Shown here in pieces: positions 1 through 8,569 of a DNA stretch of 64,000 nucleotides (positions are counted from its first letter, which is position 1; the number at the start of each line of letters is the position of its first letter). This DNA is from Roseovarius albus. Lineage in GTDB: Bacteria; Pseudomonadota; Alphaproteobacteria; Rhodobacterales; Rhodobacteraceae. The DNA lies in the NCBI RefSeq assembly GCF_900172335.1, contig NZ_FWFX01000014.1, positions 40,514 to 104,513 on the forward strand, read 5' to 3'. Made by a program: the position numbers and the translations under genes. The notes under the pieces were generated by a model. The model was not told the DNA's origin. It made no database searches and saw nothing but the letters and a program-made list of their open reading frames with translations.

Positions 1-38
1 AGTTTGCTGAAACGAATGTGTTTGTTTGAGTTTGCCAT
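1..38 (-). CDS. Start of a gene cut by the window edge
   Basis: An ATG at position 38 (minus strand) follows a good ribosome binding site (GGAGG, six bases upstream) and opens a frame beginning MANSNKHIRFSK that runs off the window. Only 12 codons are visible, so nothing can be said about function. The strong Shine-Dalgarno and correct spacing are the only support. It has the same orientation as the next gene, starting at 659. Confidence 0.4.
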   Translation of the reverse strand, partial: MANSNKHIRFSK

Positions 39-119
39 GACTCGCCTCCAAGCTTTCAATGAATTTGGACTAGCACAGCAAAGGCATATGCTAAGTTGCG
101 AGAGCACTTGCACGCTGCG

Positions 120-659
120 CTAGTTTGACAAGCTTGTCTGGTGCCCCCGCGCAGTTTTATTTTTTTCCTTCACGAACTTAATTGTTACACGCTGACTTGA
201 AGGGGCCGAAGCAGTCCAGCCGGTTGAATCGTGTTTGGCGACAATGAAGACACATTTGGAATTCACCAAACCGAGTTGCCCCTTGCCTTTAATTGGCACA
301 ACACCATCCGATACTCCTTCGTAATCGCCGGTGAAGTCATTCACATTGTCCAGTCCATAAACTTCACCATTGATATCCGCAACGCGAGCTCCCATCTCGC
401 CGCCCTTGTAACCGCGGGCTCTAAACGGAATCTCCTGACCATCTGCCAGAGTGAGAACCCCCTTGCCCCACCGGACCCCCACCAGGACGGCCGTCGATTG
501 CCCGCTGAAGGTGATGGTCCCAGATTTCGCCGGATTTTCCGGGCAATTTTCCCCGGCTTCCTCAGCAAGGACCTTTGAATTCAACCCCATCATAGATAGT
601 CCGATCATACACGACACCGCGAAACCCAATAGAGGCTTTAATTTCATTGTAACTTTCAT
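120..659 (-). CDS. Small exported protein, DUF1134/EipA-like
   Basis: A 179-residue protein with an N-terminal hydrophobic signal segment (about residues 7-32). The mature part has a GVRWGKGVLTL stretch, then GEVYGL and a D-F-x-G-x-Y pattern that recall the DUF1134 (EipA-type) periplasmic family; this resemblance is by eye only. The ATG at 659 has an AAGGA six bases upstream. It lies 63 bases downstream of the esterase gene on the same strand and may be the last gene of the sulfatase operon. The C-terminus is basic and low complexity. The enzymatic role, if any, is unknown. Confidence 0.65.
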   Translation of the reverse strand: MKVTMKLKPLLGFAVSCMIGLSMMGLNSKVLAEEAGENCPENPAKSGTITFSGQSTAVLVGVRWGKGVLTLADGQEIPFRARGYKGGEMGARVADINGEVYGLDNVNDFTGDYEGVSDGVVPIKGKGQLGLVNSKCVFIVAKHDSTGWTASAPSSQRVTIKFVKEKNKTARGHQTSLSN

Positions 660-722
660 TTTCTTTCCTTTCTTTCATAGATTTGTGAGTGGTTATTGTA
701 TCAATTGACCATGTGCGCAGGA

Positions 723-1889
723 TCAACCTCCCGTTCCGGGAATCGCCTTTATTGCTCCGTCCACACCAACAGAGATCACCTGACCAAGAGATAGACTTGG
801 CCCTTGATTGAAGCTGCTTTTTTCCTCTAGCGCAGTCCCAATAAGCTGTACCACTGCCGGCGAATCTTTGAATTTGGAGTGCGAAAATGAACTCTTGTCC
901 TGTACTTCGCTTAAATCGATGGCAGTGACGCCAAGTTTTGAAAGCTCTGTCGCAGACGTTTGACCAACGCGCTGCACGCCCCCCGCAATTCGTCTGCTGG
1001 CTTTCAGCGCAGCATCGTCTTTGGAAACCATAATTATAATGTTTCGACCCTTGGCCGGCAGCAGCCTTATCTGGGAAATGAACAGATCGATATCGATATC
1101 AGGCGCTGCCAGTACTACGTTTCTGACCTTGCCAGTTGGATTTAGGCCTGTCGTCATGGCAATCTGTCGTGATGCCTCCATCACCAACAAGGTTCCCATC
1201 GAATGTGCCACCACATCGTAACCCTTGATGATCGGAATCTGAAGGGTTGAAAACATGCTCACAAGGTGATCGCGCGCGACCAGAGCGCTGTTGATGTCAT
1301 AAACGTATTTGACGGTTTTCCCGCTCGACGCCCAGGAAAACAAAACCGGGACACCGTCATAGCCGCTATCTTCGACAAACTGTGAAACCTGCAAGATAGC
1401 CGAGGTCAGATTAGTGTTGTAGCCATGGATAAATACCAGCAGGTTTCGGTCGTCCTGCTTCAACGTTGATAGATGCGCGGACAAGTCTGTTTGAAAAGCT
1501 GATCGGTTTTTGAAATTTTTAGGATCGTTAATCACAAAATGTTTTTCAGGATCGGCTGGCAGGCTCCCTGGGCGTTCAATTTTTCCCTTCCGATGCTCCG
1601 GTGGAATCGAAACAGTGACCGAAGCGAAGTTCAGCCCCCGACCACGTTCCCCGGAATAAAACTCGCCGGATTCATCAGACTTCGCCCGGGACGTTGCTAT
1701 AAAAATTCGGTGCTTTGTTACCTCCGGTACGCTCTCGACCGGGACAGTCGTTGGAACGTCAACCAAATCCTTTGGCCCAGAGCAAGACAGCAGACCGAAG
1801 GTCACGAAACACAAAAAAACGGACTTAAAGAGGTTCTGTTTTCTCAAATTTTCCCACGTTCGCAGCGAACTCGAGATGCAATTTTTCAC
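723..1889 (-). CDS. Alpha/beta hydrolase lipoprotein (DUF900 family)
   Basis: A 388-residue lipoprotein: a hydrophobic N-terminus ends in the lipobox LLSC with Cys36. The hydrolase core has FIHGYN (oxyanion region, about residues 154-159) and AHSMG with nucleophile Ser230, as in the DUF900 group of esterase/lipase-like proteins. The start is taken as GTG at 1889 because a perfect AAAGGAGGT lies five bases before it; an in-frame ATG 12 codons upstream lacks a ribosome site and would bury the lipoprotein signal. The gene follows the beta-barrel protein by 39 bases, so it is probably co-transcribed with the sulfatase. The substrate is unknown; a periplasm-facing esterase is the likely role. Confidence 0.8.
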   Translation of the reverse strand: MKNCISSSLRTWENLRKQNLFKSVFLCFVTFGLLSCSGPKDLVDVPTTVPVESVPEVTKHRIFIATSRAKSDESGEFYSGERGRGLNFASVTVSIPPEHRKGKIERPGSLPADPEKHFVINDPKNFKNRSAFQTDLSAHLSTLKQDDRNLLVFIHGYNTNLTSAILQVSQFVEDSGYDGVPVLFSWASSGKTVKYVYDINSALVARDHLVSMFSTLQIPIIKGYDVVAHSMGTLLVMEASRQIAMTTGLNPTGKVRNVVLAAPDIDIDLFISQIRLLPAKGRNIIIMVSKDDAALKASRRIAGGVQRVGQTSATELSKLGVTAIDLSEVQDKSSFSHSKFKDSPAVVQLIGTALEEKSSFNQGPSLSLGQVISVGVDGAIKAIPGTGG

Positions 1890-1928
1890 TCTGCACCTCC
1901 TTTCAAAAAAGGTGTGTTTGCCCATTGT

Positions 1929-2783
1929 TCAGAAGCGATATGACATGCCGATGAACGGTCCATGCTGGCTCACATCATATTTGAACAACCCATCAGATTT
2001 GGTTGTTTCGTAATCGATACTGAAATACCGGTAGCCGAATTTAACAGCCGTTTGCTCATTCAACGCCCAGTCAAACGCCAAGGTGGTACTCCAAGTCAAA
2101 TCATTCCCTTCGACACCAAATCCACTGGCTTCCAGCCCTAAGACACCGGTCCAATCAGAGCCCAGTTCCAGCGCGCCACGAGCCGAGATAGCAGGTTCAA
2201 ACCAACTTTCAGACCCTCCCAATCGACGTGATCCGGGAGGGCCAGAAATGGTAATCTCCTGCTTGAGATAATTGTACCTTGCCCCAGCCGCGACATCGAC
2301 CGAGTAGCGCTTTCCAGTGTCCGTCGAACCCGTCGCAAGGCGATATCCCCCCAGTAGGCTGAACCAACTTTGCTCGACGTCAACCGAGACTGACACCGGT
2401 GCTGCTGCAGGCCCGGGCCCCGTGATGGTTTGGTCTTCCGAAATGCCCAGATAGCTGCCTTCGAAGATGACCCCAAAGTCATCTAACCAAGCCTCGAAAC
2501 GACCTGATATCGTAAAGTCCAGAACATCTAACGCGTCTGACAATGACAGGTCAATTTCAGCGCTCTGCCCCGCAACCGCCGAAGTCCCCTCGGTCGACAC
2601 GGGCGCGAAAAGATAGGCTGTGATTTCCTTCCGCCACCCTTCCGTATCACCCAGAACAGCGGGTTCAGCGTGGGCCTGATCCACTGTACCGCCAAGACCC
2701 ACCATTCCAACGACCAAGCCCAAGGTACCAATGCGCAGCATTTCGATTGATGGGTGCTGGTGAATTAGCTGTGTTCGAGACAT
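1929..2783 (-). CDS. Outer-membrane beta-barrel protein
   Basis: A 284-residue protein with a signal sequence ending near AHA, then alternating amphipathic strands rich in Tyr, Trp and Gly, and a C-terminal aromatic residue (SYRF), the usual signature for outer-membrane insertion. The start chosen at 2783 has AGAGGTGA five bases upstream, and the sulfatase stop lies just before it, so translation is probably coupled. No family name is recognised. As the partner of a secreted sulfatase it could be a pore or a scaffold, but that is inference from context. Confidence 0.75.
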   Translation of the reverse strand: MSRTQLIHQHPSIEMLRIGTLGLVVGMVGLGGTVDQAHAEPAVLGDTEGWRKEITAYLFAPVSTEGTSAVAGQSAEIDLSLSDALDVLDFTISGRFEAWLDDFGVIFEGSYLGISEDQTITGPGPAAAPVSVSVDVEQSWFSLLGGYRLATGSTDTGKRYSVDVAAGARYNYLKQEITISGPPGSRRLGGSESWFEPAISARGALELGSDWTGVLGLEASGFGVEGNDLTWSTTLAFDWALNEQTAVKFGYRYFSIDYETTKSDGLFKYDVSQHGPFIGMSYRF

Positions 2784-2788
2784 CGTTG

Positions 2789-4468
2789 TCACCTCTGCAC
2801 AGCTGCTTGTTTGATCTTCCACGCCTCAAGCGCAGAAATCGTTTCAGGCCGCAGGTTTTCGATCCCCTCATAGGGCACGCCAAAGGCTGGTGGCACATCA
2901 GGGTATTTTTGCTTGCGCGCAAGATGCCGCTTCAGCACCCGGACAAATTCCTGCCCGCCCCAAGCGCCCACTTCGGTCGAAACAGGATACTTTTCATGTG
3001 TATCCCGAAAAATGTCATAGAAATTTGCACCGATCGGGTTCTCCCCGGGTCCTGGAAGCTCAAGCTTCAGTTTATCCTTGATGACCGCTTTTGGCGTAGA
3101 TCCCGAATAAACGATCAAGCTATCTCTGCGCCCTTTGCTCTCATCGGCAAATAGGATGGATGCCGTCTGATCCACGCCATCAACCAATCGATCACGCGGG
3201 ATAAAGTCATAAGCGTCGCCGATCCGCGCCAGCGTGGTATAGAGGTCAGATACGTGCATTATATTATTGATCATTGAATCCGCGCCAATCAGGTTCGGCC
3301 AGCGAATAAAGGCGTCAACGCGAATGCCGCCCTCAGTTGTATCCCCTTTGCCTCCGCGAAAGACCATTGGCGTGAAGCCTGACTGTGGAGAATACTTGGT
3401 AAAGTGCCCGTTATCCCCCATCAGGACAACAACAGTATTGTCTGCGATCCCAAGCTTGTCCATTTCTGCGAAGATATCGCCCAGCCAACGATCAAGCTGC
3501 TGCATCTTGTCGACATACAAGCCACCGTTGGGGCTCTCTGGCCCATCTCTACCGGTTCTGGTGTTGTGAAGCGGGATCATTGGCCAATACTGCAAAAAGA
3601 AGGGAGCATCGCCTTCAGCCAATCTGATTAACTCTTCGATGGTCTTGTCCTGAAAGGCTTGGTTCATTTCATCATACTTCGCCGCGTTCCATCGATCGCC
3701 AGCGTTGAAACGGATCTCATTGATTGGGCCACCCGCTTCGCCCTCAATCACCGTCGCCATGGTCGAGGCGTCAGGGCGAAAAAACTCATCAAGGGTATAT
3801 TTCGGGTCATAGTCTTGAATCGCGACGGACACTTGTTCACGAATGGCATCATCATTGAAGATTGTGAGTTGTCCTTGCTGGTGAACGGCGTGCTGCGCGT
3901 AGTCGAACCCTTGGTTCATCGCCCAACTTTCAGCGATATCACCCATATGCCACTTCCCGATATGCGAGGTCGCATAACCGGCCTGCTTCAGAACCTCCGC
4001 AAGCGTTACTTCATCTCCGGGCAGGCCAAAGCCAGCAATATCAACCGCCGTGTCACCCATTCCTGTGCGCACGGGTAGACGCCCGGTCATTTGCGCAACA
4101 CGCGTAGGCGTGCAGGATGGTTCGGTATACATGCGCACCAATCGCATTGCTTCATCTGAGAATTGATTGATATTTTCTGTGGAATATCCCCGAACCATAT
4201 TCAGTTCCGGTATTCCCATGTCTCCAAAGCCGAGGTCATCCACCAAAATGTTTAAAATATTTGGTGCATTGCCCCCATTGGATTCTCGAAACGCCGCCAG
4301 CTTTTCTTCGACACTCTCGTTGTCGCTGGCCCATCCTTCCCCATGCTGAGCTTCCAGGATGTAGTATTCTGTATCATGAACCACCGGGTTCTCCTGACTC
4401 ATCGCAGCAACCGGTATAAATCCGGCCACCACGAGGGCGGTTGCATGACGACTGTTGAACGACTTCAT
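2789..4468 (-). CDS. Secreted arylsulfatase-family enzyme
   Basis: A 559-residue sulfatase that hydrolyses a sulfate ester, probably in the periplasm. A signal peptide ends near AAMSQ (residue 25). The metal site begins with the Asp-Asp pair in NILVDDLGFGD (D77, D78). The nucleophile motif is CTPTR with Cys119, the position normally converted to formylglycine. IGKWHMG and LMGDNGH are further family motifs. ATG 4468 has GAGGA eight bases upstream. The usual activator (formylglycine-generating enzyme) is not in the window. The first gene of a minus-strand operon, divergent from an AraC regulator. The sulfated substrate is unknown. Confidence 0.9.
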   Translation of the reverse strand: MKSFNSRHATALVVAGFIPVAAMSQENPVVHDTEYYILEAQHGEGWASDNESVEEKLAAFRESNGGNAPNILNILVDDLGFGDMGIPELNMVRGYSTENINQFSDEAMRLVRMYTEPSCTPTRVAQMTGRLPVRTGMGDTAVDIAGFGLPGDEVTLAEVLKQAGYATSHIGKWHMGDIAESWAMNQGFDYAQHAVHQQGQLTIFNDDAIREQVSVAIQDYDPKYTLDEFFRPDASTMATVIEGEAGGPINEIRFNAGDRWNAAKYDEMNQAFQDKTIEELIRLAEGDAPFFLQYWPMIPLHNTRTGRDGPESPNGGLYVDKMQQLDRWLGDIFAEMDKLGIADNTVVVLMGDNGHFTKYSPQSGFTPMVFRGGKGDTTEGGIRVDAFIRWPNLIGADSMINNIMHVSDLYTTLARIGDAYDFIPRDRLVDGVDQTASILFADESKGRRDSLIVYSGSTPKAVIKDKLKLELPGPGENPIGANFYDIFRDTHEKYPVSTEVGAWGGQEFVRVLKRHLARKQKYPDVPPAFGVPYEGIENLRPETISALEAWKIKQAAVQR

Positions 4469-4740
4469 TTGTTTGGTCCTCGTTTTCTTAAATCCGATAT
4501 TGCTGCTGCTAAAAGTTCGTAACAAACGGCTGAGATCGACTTACATTTGCGCTTTGACAGGGCTTCAAGTTCCTTGCGTTCCTGTTTTGTCACAAACGTC
4601 ACGATGCGTTTTGACCGTGCTTCAGCCTTGTCCAAAGGCGGCCTACCAAGCTTTGGCTTGGGGTCTATCTCAGCCGAATCATTGATTTTTTTATCCCCAT
4701 CGATAAGTTTACTTTACCGGTACGATAAAAGGCGCGCGTT
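4469..4740. promoter_or_regulatory. Divergent control region with direct repeats
   Basis: The 272-base gap between the sulfatase and the AraC gene holds two direct repeats, 4548-4567 and 4605-4624, that match at 17 of 20 positions (TGCGyTTTGAC, three variable bases, GCTTCA). Their start-to-start distance is 57 bases, between five and six helical turns. AraC-family proteins commonly bind direct repeats beside their own gene, so these are candidate operators. The promoter elements themselves are not obvious. Confidence 0.5.
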
Positions 4741-5697
4741 ATGGGTGGCATCAAAAATTCGCCAAATACCCCAAGGGAACCTCCAATCGTTCCTACAGCT
4801 TCAATTGTGCTGGATCATCCCAACCAGATCAGCGATGTCACGGAATGGGATGTTGACTTCCATCAACTGACACCCGGATTGAACGAAACAAAGTTAAAGT
4901 TTCAGGCGTCGGGTGATTGCATGGTCTACGGCATTTCCATGTCTAAGCGCGTTCACCAGACCGGCAATCCTCCTAAAGGCTGGCTAACTTTTGGGATTGC
5001 AGACGCAGCAACGCTCAATACTTGGCAAAGCACACCCGCGCAACAAAATGACTTGCTGCATTTCAGCTCTGCAGATGGTTTCGAAAGCCTGAGCCGCGCG
5101 GGTTTCAATGCCGCAGTGTTTTCATTTACTGAAAACAGTTTTCGCAGTCTGGCACAAAGCATTGGAATGGACCTGCCAGATTCATTTGACACTTCTTTCA
5201 AGTTTCAAATTGCAAACAAAATGAACCGGCTGACAGACCTTTATGTAAAGTTGAATTCTCTTCTGTCATCGCCTTCGGTGTGTTGGACCAAGGACTTGGA
5301 GCAAGAGATTGCACTCAATGTCCTCGACCTGATCAAAGATGATGTTGTTCACTCGGACAAAAGCAGCTTGAGCAGCCGACAAAAGGCAATGTACCGCGCG
5401 ATCGACTATATGAAGGAAAACTACGAAACCGCACTGCCAATTGCCGACCTTTGCAAAGAAGTCGGCGCATCTTGGCGCACACTCGATCGGGCTTTCAAAG
5501 AGAATTTCGGCATTGGGCCCAAGGCCTACTTCAACCAAATGCGATTGAATTGGGTCAGATACACTCTGCTAAAAGAAAATGAATGCGATACCATATTTGA
5601 AGCGGCCAATCACTATGATTTTTGGCATATGGGACAGTTTGCAAAAGATTACAAACGTCTATTTGGGGAATTACCCTCTGAAACAATGAAACATTAG
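4741..5697 (+). CDS. AraC-family transcription regulator
   Basis: A 318-residue regulator. The C-terminal third (about residues 210-315) holds the two helix-turn-helix units of the AraC family: IADLCKEVGASWRTLDRAFKEN followed by an FxxxxGxxPKAYFNQMRLN linker. The first 200 residues are the effector domain and resemble no family I can name. It is transcribed away from the sulfatase operon and probably controls it through the direct repeats in the shared gap. The ribosome site is weak (AAAAGG about ten bases upstream). Confidence 0.85.
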   Translation: MGGIKNSPNTPREPPIVPTASIVLDHPNQISDVTEWDVDFHQLTPGLNETKLKFQASGDCMVYGISMSKRVHQTGNPPKGWLTFGIADAATLNTWQSTPAQQNDLLHFSSADGFESLSRAGFNAAVFSFTENSFRSLAQSIGMDLPDSFDTSFKFQIANKMNRLTDLYVKLNSLLSSPSVCWTKDLEQEIALNVLDLIKDDVVHSDKSSLSSRQKAMYRAIDYMKENYETALPIADLCKEVGASWRTLDRAFKENFGIGPKAYFNQMRLNWVRYTLLKENECDTIFEAANHYDFWHMGQFAKDYKRLFGELPSETMKH

Positions 5698-6188
5698 AAG
5701 AAAAATTTGTGCCTTTGACGAGATTGAGTTGTTTACAATATAATGCTGAAAAAGGGCACATGCAATTTTCAGGTAAATTGCAGATAAGAAAGCGGCGTTT
5801 CAAAATCTCGTTTGTTTGAAAATGTTTCTAAGTTGCGAAGCGATTGAATATTCTGTTAACCAATTGGCATCACTAAAGGTTTCACAGATTACCTAGCAAA
5901 GATTGGGTTTGTCGCAGCTCCGTTAAACTCAATTTTTAAGTCCGCGTCGTCCACATCTTTACAATTAATCACTGAAAATGCTGCGCAATACATGAGACCT
6001 ATTTCTACCAACCTACGAACTGCCACTGATCGACCGCATAACTCTTGTTGGCGCTGATACTCTTTGATGTCGGCCTATTCATCTTAGGTCAGTCCAGCCC
6101 ATCATCGGGGTGACAGACCGGCACGCAGATTTGCGCAACGCAGTGCGGTTAATTTTTCTCATAACAAGGTCACGGCACGGCAAAGCGT
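5698..6188. other. Intergenic stretch without a recognised gene
   Basis: About 490 AT-rich bases between the AraC gene and a small lipoprotein gene that is convergent with it. No frame with a start, ribosome site and protein-like composition is visible on either strand, and no strong hairpin or RNA gene was recognised. Confidence 0.5.
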
Positions 6189-6686
6189 TTAGGAATCACC
6201 AGCGCGAGGGCCTTCTTGTATGAAATATACTGATGGATCACCAAACGGATCAAAATCACCGTAAACCAGAACTCGCGGAATTCTCATACGGCCGTTGTTG
6301 GCATATTCGGGGCGCCAAGCGCGTTGAAGCGTAATGCAATTGGCTTGTTGTCCGACGTAGCTTGCAGATGGCGGGACTTCGTTCATAAAGACAAAACCGG
6401 TATGAATTCGTTCATTTCCAGCGAAGAAACTTGCAACGCCCAAGACTTTGCGTTCAACATTCTTGGTCAGAATGGATTGTTGCCGGCTTTGCGCCCAGAC
6501 GCCACAAAGCATTGTACGCCCTTGATTGTTGCGTAGCTCTGCCGCGATCGTCAATCCACCGCCAGAGGTATATTTACCCCCATCGACCACCAAATTGTTT
6601 CCCAAACTCGATGTGCTGGTCGAAACCACCTGGCTGCAACTAACTACGAGTCCCACCCCCGCAATCGCAGCAAAGATCTTTTTCAT
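6189..6686 (-). CDS. Small lipoprotein, function unknown
   Basis: A 165-residue protein whose N-terminus (MKKIFAAIAGVGLVVSC) is a lipoprotein signal with the acylated Cys in the LVVSC box. The rest has no family I recognise; two further Cys residues could form a disulfide in the periplasm. Two adjacent ATGs occur; the second (6686) sits five bases from AAGG and is preferred. It is upstream of nothing obvious on its strand and stands alone. Confidence 0.65.
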   Translation of the reverse strand: MKKIFAAIAGVGLVVSCSQVVSTSTSSLGNNLVVDGGKYTSGGGLTIAAELRNNQGRTMLCGVWAQSRQQSILTKNVERKVLGVASFFAGNERIHTGFVFMNEVPPSASYVGQQANCITLQRAWRPEYANNGRMRIPRVLVYGDFDPFGDPSVYFIQEGPRAGDS

Positions 6687-6757
6687 CATGGCCTTACTTT
6701 CTCTCAGATCTTAAAAACAGTTTAGACCGATCCGCGAACTTATCAACTCACGCGCCT

Positions 6758-7645
6758 TCAAGAATCGCCGTTTGTCTTACCTGCCTCTGCAAAAGCCCGC
6801 GTTTCTTCCAGCATGTCAGGGTACCATCTGCGCAACGTGGGGAGAAACTCTTCCCGGATACGCCCAACCTGCTCTGGGGTCAGATCTTCCTTCCAGACAC
6901 CGGATGTCCCCTTCGCAAAGAACTTTTGCATGCCATCGGGCTTTTCAGTGAATCCTAGGGTCTCTTCCTGCTTCTTCAGGGCTTCAAAACTGTTGGCTTT
7001 AATCGCTTTAGCCAGCTTTGGTTTGTCAATCGGAAGCTTCAGAAACTTTTGAAGCAGTCCGCGCATCACTTTTGCCGGGTTATTCAACATATCTTCGTAA
7101 CGAATAACATAGAGCGGCAGACCATCCGCTGAATTCCATCTTTGCACATGATCGTCCCATCGTCCAAGGTACTCATAAATGCCCTCAGGAGTTCCCATGA
7201 CCATATCTGGATTTGTCATACGACTAATGGCTGTATCGATGTCGCAAGACTGATGACGCGCGAACGACGGCGCGAGGTCAAAAGGGTTTCTCATGATGTA
7301 GATCGCTGCGGCAGTCACTTCGGGTGGAATGACATCAATGCCATACAGCTTTACAGGAGCACAGTGCGTCTTAACAAAATGGTGGTCGGGCTTTGACGCC
7401 GCAATTAATCTCATTGCCACCGGACGCACCTTAATCCATTCTTCAGCTTTGGTCGTGCGATAAGATCCGCCCACGGCAGCGTCGAAAAAATCGCGCCGCA
7501 CATCGCCGGTTGTGAATTGACGTAGGTTATTGATATCAGGCGCTTTTCCTGCTGGCATCATATAATGCGCCAGCAAGGTTCGCATCCAAGTATTGCCCGA
7601 CTTTGGAAAGGAAGCCAGCCAAATGATCCGCCGCAAATTGCTCAT
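6758..7645 (-). CDS. PAPS-dependent sulfotransferase, copy 2
   Basis: A 295-residue cytoplasmic sulfotransferase. The phosphosulfate loop SFPKSGNTW (about residues 13-21) and the 3-prime-phosphate segment IYIMRNPFDLAPSFARH (about residues 113-129) are plain, as is the C-terminal GTSGVWKEDLT, the GxxGxWK motif of the family. It overlaps the stop of the preceding sulfotransferase by four bases (ATGA), so the two are co-translated. The two proteins are clear paralogues. The acceptor may be a sugar, lipid or small metabolite; nothing in the sequence decides which. Confidence 0.9.
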   Translation of the reverse strand: MSNLRRIIWLASFPKSGNTWMRTLLAHYMMPAGKAPDINNLRQFTTGDVRRDFFDAAVGGSYRTTKAEEWIKVRPVAMRLIAASKPDHHFVKTHCAPVKLYGIDVIPPEVTAAAIYIMRNPFDLAPSFARHQSCDIDTAISRMTNPDMVMGTPEGIYEYLGRWDDHVQRWNSADGLPLYVIRYEDMLNNPAKVMRGLLQKFLKLPIDKPKLAKAIKANSFEALKKQEETLGFTEKPDGMQKFFAKGTSGVWKEDLTPEQVGRIREEFLPTLRRWYPDMLEETRAFAEAGKTNGDS

Positions 7646-8472
7646 GACAGGTATCCGAAACGTTTCATTACATTGCCGTGGTCTCGTTTGATCTTCTGGA
7701 TTAATTCCTCACTGAGGTCCTCTTTCCACTGCCCACTTTGCCCCTTGTTGAAGAACTTCTCAGCCTGCTTTGGCTTCTCCACGAAACCAGTTTTTTTTTC
7801 TTGTTCGGATAGTGCTTTGAAACTTGAAAACTCTACCGCGCGATTAAGCCGATCTTGATCTACTGGTACACCGATATGCTCCAAGACTTTGGTAAAGTTC
7901 TTCTCGGGCTCAGCTAAAAGATCCTCGTAACGAATTGTTAACAAGGGGAAAGGAGGGTTTTTCGTCCAACTATCAACATGGTCAGACCATTTGCCCAAGT
8001 ACTGAGCAACAGTTTTTTCATCTGGCGCATTACCGTTATCTTCACGGCCAATTCTCATTACGGCCTCTTCGACCGAAGCCGAATAATGCCGTGCATACGA
8101 CAGCACCATGTCAAGTGGGTTCCGCAGGATGTAAATTGCCGATTTTGTATATTGTTCGGGGATAAGTGGCACGCCACGTGCAACTTTTCGAATGTTATGC
8201 GTTTTGACAAAATTAATGTCGGCATTGTTCCCGACAATCCCGCGAAGAACTTTATCTCGGAGCTTCAAAGTAAGTTCAATGTTTTTAACATCAATTTTGC
8301 GGCCCGCTACCATATGATAAGTTTTGGCAATTGAATCTCCCATCCCTAATCTATGAACTTCATTGATTGGGACAGGCTCTTTCGCATTCATCAGATAGTT
8401 GGCCAGGAAAACCCGTGTCCATGTATTTCCTGACTTTGGATAAGAGGCCAGCCAGACGATGCTTTTTTTCAT
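7642..8472 (-). CDS. PAPS-dependent sulfotransferase, copy 1
   Basis: A 276-residue sulfotransferase with the PAPS loop SYPKSGNTW near the N-terminus, IYILRNPLDMVLSYARHY for the phosphate and RxxxS site, and GQSGQWKEDLS near the C-terminus. The start is uncertain: ATGs at 8472, 8481 and 8505 all lack a good ribosome site; 8472 gives MKKSIVWLASYPKSG, matching the length of the paralogue that follows. It is the first gene of a two-gene operon and overlaps its partner by four bases. Confidence 0.88.
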   Translation of the reverse strand: MKKSIVWLASYPKSGNTWTRVFLANYLMNAKEPVPINEVHRLGMGDSIAKTYHMVAGRKIDVKNIELTLKLRDKVLRGIVGNNADINFVKTHNIRKVARGVPLIPEQYTKSAIYILRNPLDMVLSYARHYSASVEEAVMRIGREDNGNAPDEKTVAQYLGKWSDHVDSWTKNPPFPLLTIRYEDLLAEPEKNFTKVLEHIGVPVDQDRLNRAVEFSSFKALSEQEKKTGFVEKPKQAEKFFNKGQSGQWKEDLSEELIQKIKRDHGNVMKRFGYLS

Positions 8473-8517
8473 TGTTTTCATACCCGATAGTGATGTGCGG
8501 TACATAAATCTGTTTTA

Positions 8518-8549
8518 CAAAAAAAACGAGGGGGCAAATTGCCCCCTCG
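8518..8549 (-). terminator. Rho-independent terminator of the porin gene
   Basis: An eleven-base perfect stem (CGAGGGGGCAA pairing with TTGCCCCCTCG, 8527-8549) is followed on the minus strand by a run of eight U. It lies 20 bases past the porin stop codon and separates the porin from the sulfotransferase operon. Confidence 0.9.
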
Positions 8550-8569
8550 CTCAAATTATCGACCAAAGC

